Program-made: the position numbers and the translations under genes
Notes under the pieces: model-generated
Database searches by the model: none
Seen by the model: the letters and a program-made list of their open reading frames with translations, nothing else
What the model was told of the DNA's origin: nothing
Shown here: positions 57,726-64,000 of the stretch, piece after piece
How the letters are laid out: every line of letters starts with the position of its first letter
Position numbering within the stretch: position 1 is the stretch's first letter
Assembly: GCA_900539145.1 (NCBI GenBank)
Contig: UQAX01000001.1
Coordinates: 1-64,000 of the forward strand
Source of the DNA: an uncultured Blautia sp.
Lineage (GTDB): Bacteria > Bacillota > Clostridia > Lachnospirales > Lachnospiraceae
Length of the DNA stretch: 64,000 nucleotides
Direction: 5' to 3'

Positions 57726-59375
57726 TTATTCTACGGAAACCACGTAGTAATAAATCGGCTGTCCGCCCTGATTGATTTCCACATCAAAATCAGGATATAA
57801 TTCCTCCAGACGCTCACATAACTGCTCTGCATCTTCCTCTGTTACATCAGCCCCGTAATAAATGCTGATAATTTCTGTATCTTCATCTACCATCTCTTTT
57901 AATGTTTCTACGGTAATATCTTCGATACCCTGTCCAACTGCTAAAATTCCCTTGTCGCCAATGCCCATGATATCGCCCTGACGAATTTCTTTGTCATCAA
58001 TCTTTGTATCACGCACTGCATAAGTTACCTGACCTGTTTTCACATGTGTCATGGCTTCTAACATTTCTTCTGTGTTCTGTTCTACGGTTTTATCCGGTAC
58101 ATAAGAAATCAGCGCTGTAATACCCTGAGGAATAGTCTTCGTAGGAATAACAATAATATTTTTATCTTCTGTCAAATCTCTTGCCTGATTTGCAGCCAGA
58201 ATAATATTTTTATTATTTGGGAAAATAAATATATTTTTTGCATTTACATGAGAGATTGCCTGAAGCACATCCTCTGTACTTGGGTTCATAGTCTGTCCGC
58301 CTTCAATGAGATAATCTGCTCCCAATTCACGGAAAATCTCTCCCATACCATCTCCCACAGATACGGAAATAAATCCAACCTCTTTTTCCGGTTCTGCCTT
58401 TGCCTGCTGTGCAGCTACTTTTTCAGCGTCCTTAATCAAACGTTCATGATGCTCTAAGCGCATATTATCAATTTTCATGTTAGACAGCTGTCCGTAGGTC
58501 AAAGCTCTCTGAATTGCATCACCCGGCGCATTGGTATGTACATGCACCTTTACAATTTCATCATCTGCTACGACTACCAGAGAGTCACCAATGGATAACA
58601 GGTATTCTTTGAAAGCTCTTTCTTCTTTTTCAGGAAATTCTTTTTCCAGCATAATAATAAATTCTGTACAGTAACCGAATTTAATATCACTTTCCTCTGC
58701 GGACATCGGCTTGCTCATTACTGCATGGGCAGGCTTTTCGAAATTCATGTCAATTTCTTTGCCCAGATATCCGTCAAAAGCGCCTTTTAACACTTCTAAA
58801 AGCCCCTGTCCGCCGGAGTCTACAACACCTGCTTCTTTTAAAACAGGAAGCATTTCCGGTGTTCTTAAAAGAACTGCCTCTGCCTCTGCAATTACATCTG
58901 CAAAAAATGTTTCCAGATTTTCGCTTTCCTCTGCAATTTCCAGAGCTTTTACCGCAGCGCCCTTTGCCACAGTTAAAATTGTACCTTCTTTTGGTTTCAT
59001 AACTGCTTTATACGCAGTTTCCACACCTTTTTCAAAGGCTCTGGCAAATGCCATGGCATCTACCTGCTCATGATGTTCGATTGATTTTGTAAATCCTCTT
59101 AAAAGCTGTGAAAGAATAACGCCGGAGTTTCCTCTTGCTCCTCTTAAAGAACCGGAAGATATTGCTTTCGCCAGAGTTTTCATAGTAGGATTTGATAATG
59201 CGCTTACCTCAGACGCTGCCGCCATAATGGTCAGTGTCATGTTGGTTCCTGTATCGCCGTCCGGCACAGGAAAAACATTTAATTCATTTATCCACTCTTT
59301 CTTTGCCTCCAGATTTTTCGCTCCGGAAAGGAACATCCGGCCAAGCATTTTCGCATCAACGGTATTGGTATTCAA
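57726..59375 (-). CDS. DAK2-domain protein (YloV / FakA-like kinase)
   Basis: A 549-residue protein with an N-terminal dihydroxyacetone-kinase L (DAK2) domain: VPDGDTGTNMTLTIM (about 36-50) binds ATP-magnesium through the aspartates and GSLRGARGNSGVILSQ follows. The middle and C-terminal DegV-like region (about 310-549) would bind the partner FakB, a fatty-acid carrier. FakA phosphorylates acyl groups from environmental fatty acids for phospholipid synthesis. It lies 17 bases from the Asp23 gene, the standard YloU-YloV pairing. Confidence 0.92.
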   Translation of the reverse strand: MNTNTVDAKMLGRMFLSGAKNLEAKKEWINELNVFPVPDGDTGTNMTLTIMAAASEVSALSNPTMKTLAKAISSGSLRGARGNSGVILSQLLRGFTKSIEHHEQVDAMAFARAFEKGVETAYKAVMKPKEGTILTVAKGAAVKALEIAEESENLETFFADVIAEAEAVLLRTPEMLPVLKEAGVVDSGGQGLLEVLKGAFDGYLGKEIDMNFEKPAHAVMSKPMSAEESDIKFGYCTEFIIMLEKEFPEKEERAFKEYLLSIGDSLVVVADDEIVKVHVHTNAPGDAIQRALTYGQLSNMKIDNMRLEHHERLIKDAEKVAAQQAKAEPEKEVGFISVSVGDGMGEIFRELGADYLIEGGQTMNPSTEDVLQAISHVNAKNIFIFPNNKNIILAANQARDLTEDKNIIVIPTKTIPQGITALISYVPDKTVEQNTEEMLEAMTHVKTGQVTYAVRDTKIDDKEIRQGDIMGIGDKGILAVGQGIEDITVETLKEMVDEDTEIISIYYGADVTEEDAEQLCERLEELYPDFDVEINQGGQPIYYYVVSVE

Positions 59376-59392
59376 AACAAGTTTCCTCCTTA

Positions 59393-59749
59393 TTAATCAA
59401 TTACTCTTACGCCTTCTACAAGGATATTTATCTTCTCAATAGTCAGGCCTGTAAATTCTTCTACTTTGTATTTTACATTGCTGATTAAGTTATCCGCCAT
59501 AGCAGAAATACTTACTCCGTAAGCCACGATTACGTGAAACTCCAGTGTAATCTTATTATCTGCAATCATAACATTAATGCCGTGTTTTAAGCTGTCTTTC
59601 TTTAACAGCTTTACAAGGCCGTCCTTCATACTTACAGCAGCCATGCCCACAATTCCAAAACATTCCACTGCCACACTGCCTGCATAAGTTGCAATTACAT
59701 CAGTATCAATTGTAATTTTTCCTAATCCTGTATCAACAAATCCATTCAT
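59393..59749 (-). CDS. Asp23/Gls24 family envelope stress protein (YloU)
   Basis: A 118-residue Asp23-domain protein. GKITIDTDVIATYAGSVAVECFGIVGMA (in part) is the family core and VAYGVSISAMADNLISNVKY the C-terminal strand-helix. These proteins sit at the membrane or bind lipids and are stress-linked. It is directly upstream of the DAK2 gene and downstream of a divergent intergenic region shared with rpmB. Confidence 0.92.
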   Translation of the reverse strand: MNGFVDTGLGKITIDTDVIATYAGSVAVECFGIVGMAAVSMKDGLVKLLKKDSLKHGINVMIADNKITLEFHVIVAYGVSISAMADNLISNVKYKVEEFTGLTIEKINILVEGVRVID

Positions 59750-59839
59750 GCACGGATACCTCCATACTTTTTTATATATGCTATTCTAACATATCTTTTC
59801 CAAAAACGAAATAATAATTTAATTTTTTTATAATTTTAC

Positions 59840-59919
59840 TTGCAAAAACAAATATCATCTGCTAAAATAAGCTATGTTGTGAGTTTGTTATACAGACTTA
59901 TTATATTTCTAAGGAGGTG
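59840..59919 (+). promoter_or_regulatory. rpmB promoter and perfect RBS
   Basis: TTGCAA (59840-59845) and TAAAAT (59863-59868) are 17 bases apart; AAGGAGGTG at about 59911-59919 is a full match to the 16S anti-SD, as expected for a ribosomal protein gene. Confidence 0.7.
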
Positions 59920-59924
59920 CTACC

Positions 59925-60113
59925 ATGGCAAAGTGCGCAATTTGTGAAAAAGGTGCTCATTTTGGAAACAACGTGAGCCATTCTCATAGAAGATCAAACA
60001 AAATGTGGAAATCCAACATTAAATCTGTAAGAGTTAAAACAGAAGGCGGAAACGCAAAAAAAATGTATGTTTGTACTTCCTGCTTACGAAGCGGTAAAGT
60101 TGAAAGAGCTTAA
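59925..60113 (+). CDS. rpmB: 50S ribosomal protein L28
   Basis: A 62-residue ribosomal protein. AKCAICEKGAHFGNNVSHSHRRSNK and KMYVCTSCLRSGKVERA (each in part) contain the two CxxC pairs of the zinc-binding form of L28. Very basic, short, with a perfect Shine-Dalgarno. It is transcribed divergently from the Asp23/DAK2 pair and ends at a strong terminator. Confidence 0.97.
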   Translation: MAKCAICEKGAHFGNNVSHSHRRSNKMWKSNIKSVRVKTEGGNAKKMYVCTSCLRSGKVERA

Positions 60114-60131
60114 TTACTGATTGACACATCA

Positions 60132-60167
60132 ACAGACCTTGTCCATGCGACAAGGTCTGTTTTTTTC
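60132..60167 (+). terminator. rpmB terminator
   Basis: ACAGACCTTGTC (60132-60143) and GACAAGGTCTGT (60149-60160) form a perfect 12-pair stem with a five-base loop, followed by eight T residues. Confidence 0.92.
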
Positions 60168-60180
60168 TATTCTCTTCTAT

Positions 60181-60324
60181 TTATGAACAACTGCAAAACA
60201 GATTATATCCTGCCAACAAGCACAGCACTGCCATAATCACCATAAAAAGAGATTTTGGAAAAATAAGCGCTAAAAATAATCCAATCCCTATTCCAAACAA
60301 AAACAGTCCGCATACACGACTCAT
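60181..60324 (-). CDS. Small (47-residue) hydrophobic membrane protein
   Basis: A minus-strand frame from ATG 60324 to TAA 60181, preceded by GGAAAAAG. The peptide begins MSRVCGLFLFGIGIGLFLAL and has a second helix SLFMVIMAVLCLLAGYNLFC, so two membrane helices fill almost all of it. The spacing, ribosome site and sharp fit to the gap between the rpmB terminator and ytfJ argue that it is real. Similar short proteins opening MSR-CG are found in related Clostridia, in my recollection; function unknown. Confidence 0.6.
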   Translation of the reverse strand: MSRVCGLFLFGIGIGLFLALIFPKSLFMVIMAVLCLLAGYNLFCSCS

Positions 60325-60401
60325 ATCTTTTTCCTTCTCTTTTCTCTTTTTATAGTATATGCAAAAAGCTGCCGCAGATTACCCGCAGCAGCTCTTCTGT
60401 C

Positions 60402-60800
60402 TTATTCTTCCTCAGAAACCGTTTCTTCTTTTTTTAATCCTTCTTTTTCCGGCTCCTGTTCTTTTTTCCCTTCTGAAAATTTATTCAGGAAATCAGGAAC
60501 CATATCCAGAATTTTTGTAAGACCATCCTGATTTTTAATATTTACCAGCTTTGTCATGCCATTGGAAATCACCAAAACAGCGCTTGGAGAAACCTTTCCG
60601 CCCATTCCGCCGCCGCCGTTATTTTTTTTCTCACCGGAAAAAGCGCCTGCTCCCACTGCAAAGGAAACGTCTACCAACGGAAGTATAATGGTATCTCCCA
60701 CGGTAATTGCCTCACCTACTACCGTCTTTGTCGTAATAAAACTATCCATTCCTTTAAATAGTGACTCTACTGTTGTCTGAAAATTGTTTTCTGAAGCCAT
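60402..60800 (-). CDS. ytfJ: Sporulation protein YtfJ/GerW
   Basis: A 132-residue spore protein. TTVESLFKGMDSFITTKTVVGE, DTIILPLVDVSFAVGAGAF and SPSAVLVISNG (in part) are the family motifs. GerW is needed for normal germination in Bacillus and its relatives. The acidic C-terminal tail (EPEKEGLKKEETVSEEE) is variable. It lies 14 bases downstream of the DUF2953 gene, the usual neighbour. Confidence 0.93.
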   Translation of the reverse strand: MASENNFQTTVESLFKGMDSFITTKTVVGEAITVGDTIILPLVDVSFAVGAGAFSGEKKNNGGGGMGGKVSPSAVLVISNGMTKLVNIKNQDGLTKILDMVPDFLNKFSEGKKEQEPEKEGLKKEETVSEEE

Positions 60801-60814
60801 ATCCTGTTTCCTCC

Positions 60815-61678
60815 TTAAAGATACTTAAATTTTTTTATAATAAAACGAAGCTCTCTGTTTTGAAATATGCGCCATGCAAGAAACGCAAAATAAATACCGT
60901 AAATGCGTCCTCGAAAAGATATTTCTCCTTCTAAAATCTGTTCCTCAAAAAAAGGCTCTATTGTAAAATATTCCCCATACAGTGGATAAAATACACCTGC
61001 AACAGCCAGAATTTCTCCTGTCAGACAAGGGTCTTCCAGTCCAAAGCGAATATTACCCTGCAATTTTTTCGGTTTTATATGAAAAATCAAGGACTTAATT
61101 TCTTTCAGCATCCATGTTTTCGTTCGCTTCATCTGCTCTGACTTTAAAATTTTTTTTACTTTTTTTATTTTATCACAGATTTTTTCGATTGTTAATCGAA
61201 AATCCGCAAAAGACTGCCCTATTCCTTTTCTTTTCGGCTTTTCTTTTGGATAAGCTTGTTCTTCTGCTTTTTCTGCTTCCTTTTGAATAGCCTCCCTTGG
61301 GCTTTGCCCTGTATACTCCCTTTTCTTGGCTTCGCCACTGTTTTCCTGCACGGCAGTAAGCTCTTTTGGCTGTTTTTTTTCGGTTTTCTTTCCTGCACGC
61401 CTTTTAAAAATCCTCTTAAATTGCTCCGTGGAAATACCACAAATCCGCACAGAATAATGTGTACCTTCTTCATACCATACTTTTAAAGAAATTCCACGAA
61501 ACAGCCACGAAATTTTCAGGCTTCCTTTCAGACTGTCCTGATTTTTCTCTCCTACTCCCTGATAAACAACAGGACAAAAGAGCACGCAGCTTAAAATCAG
61601 CAGCAAAAGCCCCAGAAGAACTGCCAAAAGAATACCTGCTATTTTCAAAATTCCCAATAAAATATGTAGCACCGCCAT
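60815..61678 (-). CDS. DUF2953-containing membrane protein
   Basis: A 287-residue protein with one strong N-terminal helix (GILLAVLLGLLLLILSCVLF) and a long basic, lysine-rich middle (about 90-165), followed by a DUF2953 domain (QGNIRFGLEDPCLTGEILAVAG, PFFEEQILEGEISFRGRIYG in part). DUF2953 proteins are conserved beside ytfJ in spore formers; function unknown but linked to sporulation by context. Confidence 0.9.
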   Translation of the reverse strand: MAVLHILLGILKIAGILLAVLLGLLLLILSCVLFCPVVYQGVGEKNQDSLKGSLKISWLFRGISLKVWYEEGTHYSVRICGISTEQFKRIFKRRAGKKTEKKQPKELTAVQENSGEAKKREYTGQSPREAIQKEAEKAEEQAYPKEKPKRKGIGQSFADFRLTIEKICDKIKKVKKILKSEQMKRTKTWMLKEIKSLIFHIKPKKLQGNIRFGLEDPCLTGEILAVAGVFYPLYGEYFTIEPFFEEQILEGEISFRGRIYGIYFAFLAWRIFQNRELRFIIKKFKYL

Positions 61679-61682
61679 TCTC

Positions 61683-62018
61683 TCACCTGCTGCCTTCCTC
61701 TTTTATCTTATTTTCCAGCCATTTCCTCACATTAGGCGTACCTGTCTCCTTATATGCCTCTTCCACAAGTGTTCTGGTCATCTCCAATGCCTCCTCATAG
61801 CCGCAGCACAGCCCGATAATCATGGGACAACATTTCCGTCTTGCCTTCTGCTTCAGCTCATTGGCCGAAAAAATTTCCAGCTGATTTTGAGGATTGCAGG
61901 CAAAGGTAATCAAATACACATCAAACACGCCTGCTCCTGCGTTAATTTTAAACATCAGCTGTCTTTTCTTCTTTTTTGCATTATCGCCAACATAGAGCTT
62001 TTTATACCAGTTTAACAT
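61683..62018 (-). CDS. Hypothetical conserved protein
   Basis: A 111-residue cytosolic protein: MLNWYKKLYVGDNAKKKK, then INAGAGVFDVYLITFACNP and CCPMIIGLCCGYEEALEMTR. The paired cysteines CC at two sites and the final KWLENKIKEEGS are notable. ATG 62018 has GGAG eight bases upstream. It lies 4 bases before the DUF2953 gene in the same operon, so it may also be spore- or envelope-related. Family not recognised. Confidence 0.65.
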   Translation of the reverse strand: MLNWYKKLYVGDNAKKKKRQLMFKINAGAGVFDVYLITFACNPQNQLEIFSANELKQKARRKCCPMIIGLCCGYEEALEMTRTLVEEAYKETGTPNVRKWLENKIKEEGSR

Positions 62019-62102
62019 ATTTTCCACTCCTATATTTTAAAAAGAGGCTGTCACAAAAGCCTGCTCCTGCTTCCTGCGACAGTCCTCTTTTTCCATGCTT
62101 AC

Positions 62103-62555
62103 TCAGAAATACTTTCTATTTCCCCAAAGATTTGCTTTTTTCAAATCCAGGTATTCACTATAAGCCTTTTCCAAAATCTGCTTTTCATTTGAAAAACGTA
62201 ACAGATGGTAAGCTTCATGGAATTTGTAAAAACCGGAATCCACAAAATATTCTTCTCTCTGCGGTCTGCTGTAATAGCTGTTGGCAGACATTAAATACCA
62301 ATGTACGTCCTTTTCTACTACATCCTCCGGCACACAAAAACTATATTGACTCTTTCCCACATACTTGATGATGCTGGCTGATACTCCTGCTTCTTCTTTC
62401 ACTTCCCGCAGGGCAGTATCCTTATAGTCTTCGCCCTTTTCTACCGTTCCTTTCGGCAGTACCCAGCCCTCGTATTTGTGCTTATAAGATTTATACAAGG
62501 TCAGTATCTTGCCCCGATATATTACCACTCCGCCACAGCTCGTTGCTTCAATCAT
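62103..62555 (-). CDS. NUDIX hydrolase
   Basis: A 150-residue pyrophosphohydrolase. The Nudix box GTVEKGEDYKDTALREVKEEAG is complete (GX5EX7REUXEEXG), beginning near residue 36. ATG 62555 follows AGGAGG by nine bases. Substrate unknown; candidates include diadenosine polyphosphates or oxidised nucleotides. In principle it could dephosphorylate dihydroneopterin triphosphate, but it lies 31 kb from the folate operon. Confidence 0.93.
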   Translation of the reverse strand: MIEATSCGGVVIYRGKILTLYKSYKHKYEGWVLPKGTVEKGEDYKDTALREVKEEAGVSASIIKYVGKSQYSFCVPEDVVEKDVHWYLMSANSYYSRPQREEYFVDSGFYKFHEAYHLLRFSNEKQILEKAYSEYLDLKKANLWGNRKYF

Positions 62556-62657
62556 ATTGCACTTCCTCCTGCTTAAGACATACAACTATGTCTGCGTTGT
62601 GTTTCTTTATTGGTAGTATACCTCTTTTTTTTCGCAGGCGCAAGAAATTTACAGCCA

Positions 62658-64000
62658 CTAATTATAATAAAAAGCGTTGAACACCTGATGTGCTACCGGA
62701 ACTGCTACCTTACTTCCTGTTCCGGCGCCCTCTGCAATTACGGCAATGGCTAAGTCCGGCTCCTCTACATTGGAAAATCCGATAAACCAGGAATGTGTCT
62801 TTATCTTTCCGTCACTTCCCGTATATTCGGCAGAGCCTGTTTTTCCCGCTGCGGAGTAGCTTTCTCCTGAAAGCTTCGTTGCCGTACCGCTTTTTACCAC
62901 TTCCGCCATCAACGTTTTCAATACTCCTGCTTCTTCTGCTGTCATAAGCTCTTTATAGACAGACGGCTTTGTAGTTTCTACTGTCTGGCCGCTGACTGTT
63001 TCTACCTTTTCTATATAATAAGGCTTCATAAGCTTTCCGTCATTGGCAATAGCAGCGGTAATCATAGCCATGTGCATCGGTGATACCAGCGTATTTCCCT
63101 GTCCGATGGCGGTCTGCATCAGCAGTGGATTTCCCGACGCACTTCCAAGTTCAAATTTACTCTTGTTATATTCCAAAGGAATTGGAAGCTTACTGTTAAA
63201 CAACAGGCTCTCTGCTGTCTCCTGCAAATTTTTCGCTCCTAAATTAAGTCCAATCTGTGTAAATGCCGTATTACAGGATTTTGCAAATGCTTTTGTAAAA
63301 TCCTCCGAGCCGTGAACCTCCCCTCCAAAGCAAGGAATTTTATGGTCGTCTACCGTAATACTTCCCTTACAATTATAAGAAAATCCATCAATGGTTCCGT
63401 GTTCCCGCAAATATGCCAACGCATCTACCACTTTAAAAATAGACCCGGGCGGATAAGCCCCCTGTGTAGCTCTGTTTAAAAGACTGCTGTTTGCAGAGTC
63501 GTTTACCAGGGCATCCCAATCTTCTTCTACCGTATTTGGATTAAAATCCGGTTTGCTTACAGAAGCCAGTACAGCTCCTGTCTTTGGGTCTAAAACAACC
63601 ACAGCACCGTTGTAAGAGCCAAGGGCATTATAAGCTGTCTCCTGTAATTTTGTGTTTAAAGTCGTTACCACGCTGTCACCCGGATTTTTGTTCTCCAGAA
63701 TTTCATTTTTCACCTGCTCAATATAATTATTATGGGAAGACATCAGCGAAAAATTAGCCAGCGCTTCAATTCCGTTTTTTCCATTGCAGTCATAGCCTAC
63801 CACATGGGCAAACTTATTTCCGTAAGGATAAACTCTTGTTTCATTACCCTCTCCGTCCGTTTCTGTATATGCGAGAGTCTGTCCGTCTGAGGATAGAATT
63901 TTTCCTCTGGTAATCCTGTCTGCCAACTGGTTTTGACGGGTATTATACGGACTGCTGATAACATCCTCTCGTTTTTCCACATTAAAATATACCATATATC
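62658..64000 (-). CDS. Penicillin-binding protein transpeptidase (5' end outside window)
   Basis: About 447 residues of a monofunctional class B transpeptidase are present; the N-terminus, with its membrane anchor, lies beyond base 64000. The reading frame is still open at the edge. NPYNTRQNQLADRITRG is the dimerisation-domain start. The active site serine is in YPPGSIFKVV, the second motif is KSCNTAF and the third is GKTGSAEYTG. It cross-links peptidoglycan. The arrangement resembles the PbpA/FtsI-like proteins found with a FtsW/RodA gene, which should lie upstream. Confidence 0.95.
   Translation of the reverse strand, partial: YMVYFNVEKREDVISSPYNTRQNQLADRITRGKILSSDGQTLAYTETDGEGNETRVYPYGNKFAHVVGYDCNGKNGIEALANFSLMSSHNNYIEQVKNEILENKNPGDSVVTTLNTKLQETAYNALGSYNGAVVVLDPKTGAVLASVSKPDFNPNTVEEDWDALVNDSANSSLLNRATQGAYPPGSIFKVVDALAYLREHGTIDGFSYNCKGSITVDDHKIPCFGGEVHGSEDFTKAFAKSCNTAFTQIGLNLGAKNLQETAESLLFNSKLPIPLEYNKSKFELGSASGNPLLMQTAIGQGNTLVSPMHMAMITAAIANDGKLMKPYYIEKVETVSGQTVETTKPSVYKELMTAEEAGVLKTLMAEVVKSGTATKLSGESYSAAGKTGSAEYTGSDGKIKTHSWFIGFSNVEEPDLAIAVIAEGAGTGSKVAVPVAHQVFNAFYYN

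Overview
This 64 kb window is AT-rich (by eye about 40% GC), almost gap-free chromosomal DNA from a spore-forming, low-GC Gram-positive anaerobe. The best fit is a gut-type member of the Clostridia, probably Lachnospiraceae. Spore genes support this: an alpha/beta-type SASP with a sigma-G-like promoter, YtfJ/GerW and YlbJ. So do the fermentative genes (L-lactate dehydrogenase with a malic enzyme), the clostridial small families (DUF3791/DUF3990, DUF6483) and many strong purine-rich ribosome binding sites. No rRNA, tRNA, CRISPR array, insertion sequence or prophage was seen. The genus cannot be fixed from the sequence alone.

Layout. 0.2-4.3 kb: a plus-strand metal- or metal-chelate-uptake operon (nitroreductase, THEP1-type NTPase, FecCD permease, ATPase, lipoprotein binding protein). 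4.3-10.6 kb (minus): endonuclease III, a lone LarB beside a rhodanese-TtcA fusion, a superfamily II helicase with membrane segments, and a D,D-carboxypeptidase. 10.7-13.4 kb: two small genes (one HicB-like) and a VanRS-like two-component system. 13.5-20.9 kb is accessory: a deletion-fused DUF3791/DUF3990 remnant, small membrane proteins, a multiply frameshifted pseudogene, and two sigma/anti-sigma-like pairs flanking an iron-sulfur aldo/keto reductase. 21-25 kb: MarR-MATE and GntR-ABC modules, each with a clear palindromic operator. 25-27.4 kb: DUF4177, an FMN reductase, ferritin and an aldose epimerase.

27.5-35.4 kb holds nearly all of folate synthesis. The minus-strand operon folC-folE-HD-folP-folBK (followed by a formimidoylglutamase) diverges from plus-strand pabA-pabB-pabC, whose leader carries a terminator-like hairpin. 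35.4-51.8 kb is a minus-strand run of housekeeping genes: RNase H, GDPD, MFS transporter, malic enzyme, ldh (with a Rex-like site), RecU, signal peptidase, RluA, SDR, YgiQ, HAD, RsuA, RsmF, a small alarmone synthetase, an M23 peptidase and PepD. 51.9-64 kb is the conserved core block ylbJ, coiled-coil protein, coaD, rsmD, mgsA, SASP, recG, DAK2/FakA-like, Asp23, rpmB, a 47-residue membrane protein, ytfJ, DUF2953, a NUDIX protein and a penicillin-binding protein that runs off the window.

No wholly new defence or mobile system stands out. The best leads are the HD-domain protein inside the folate operon (candidate for the missing dihydroneopterin-triphosphate dephosphorylation step), the rhodanese-TtcA/LarB pair, the VanRS-like system without a resistance ligase, the pabA leader hairpin, and two decayed loci whose history can be read from the sequence.
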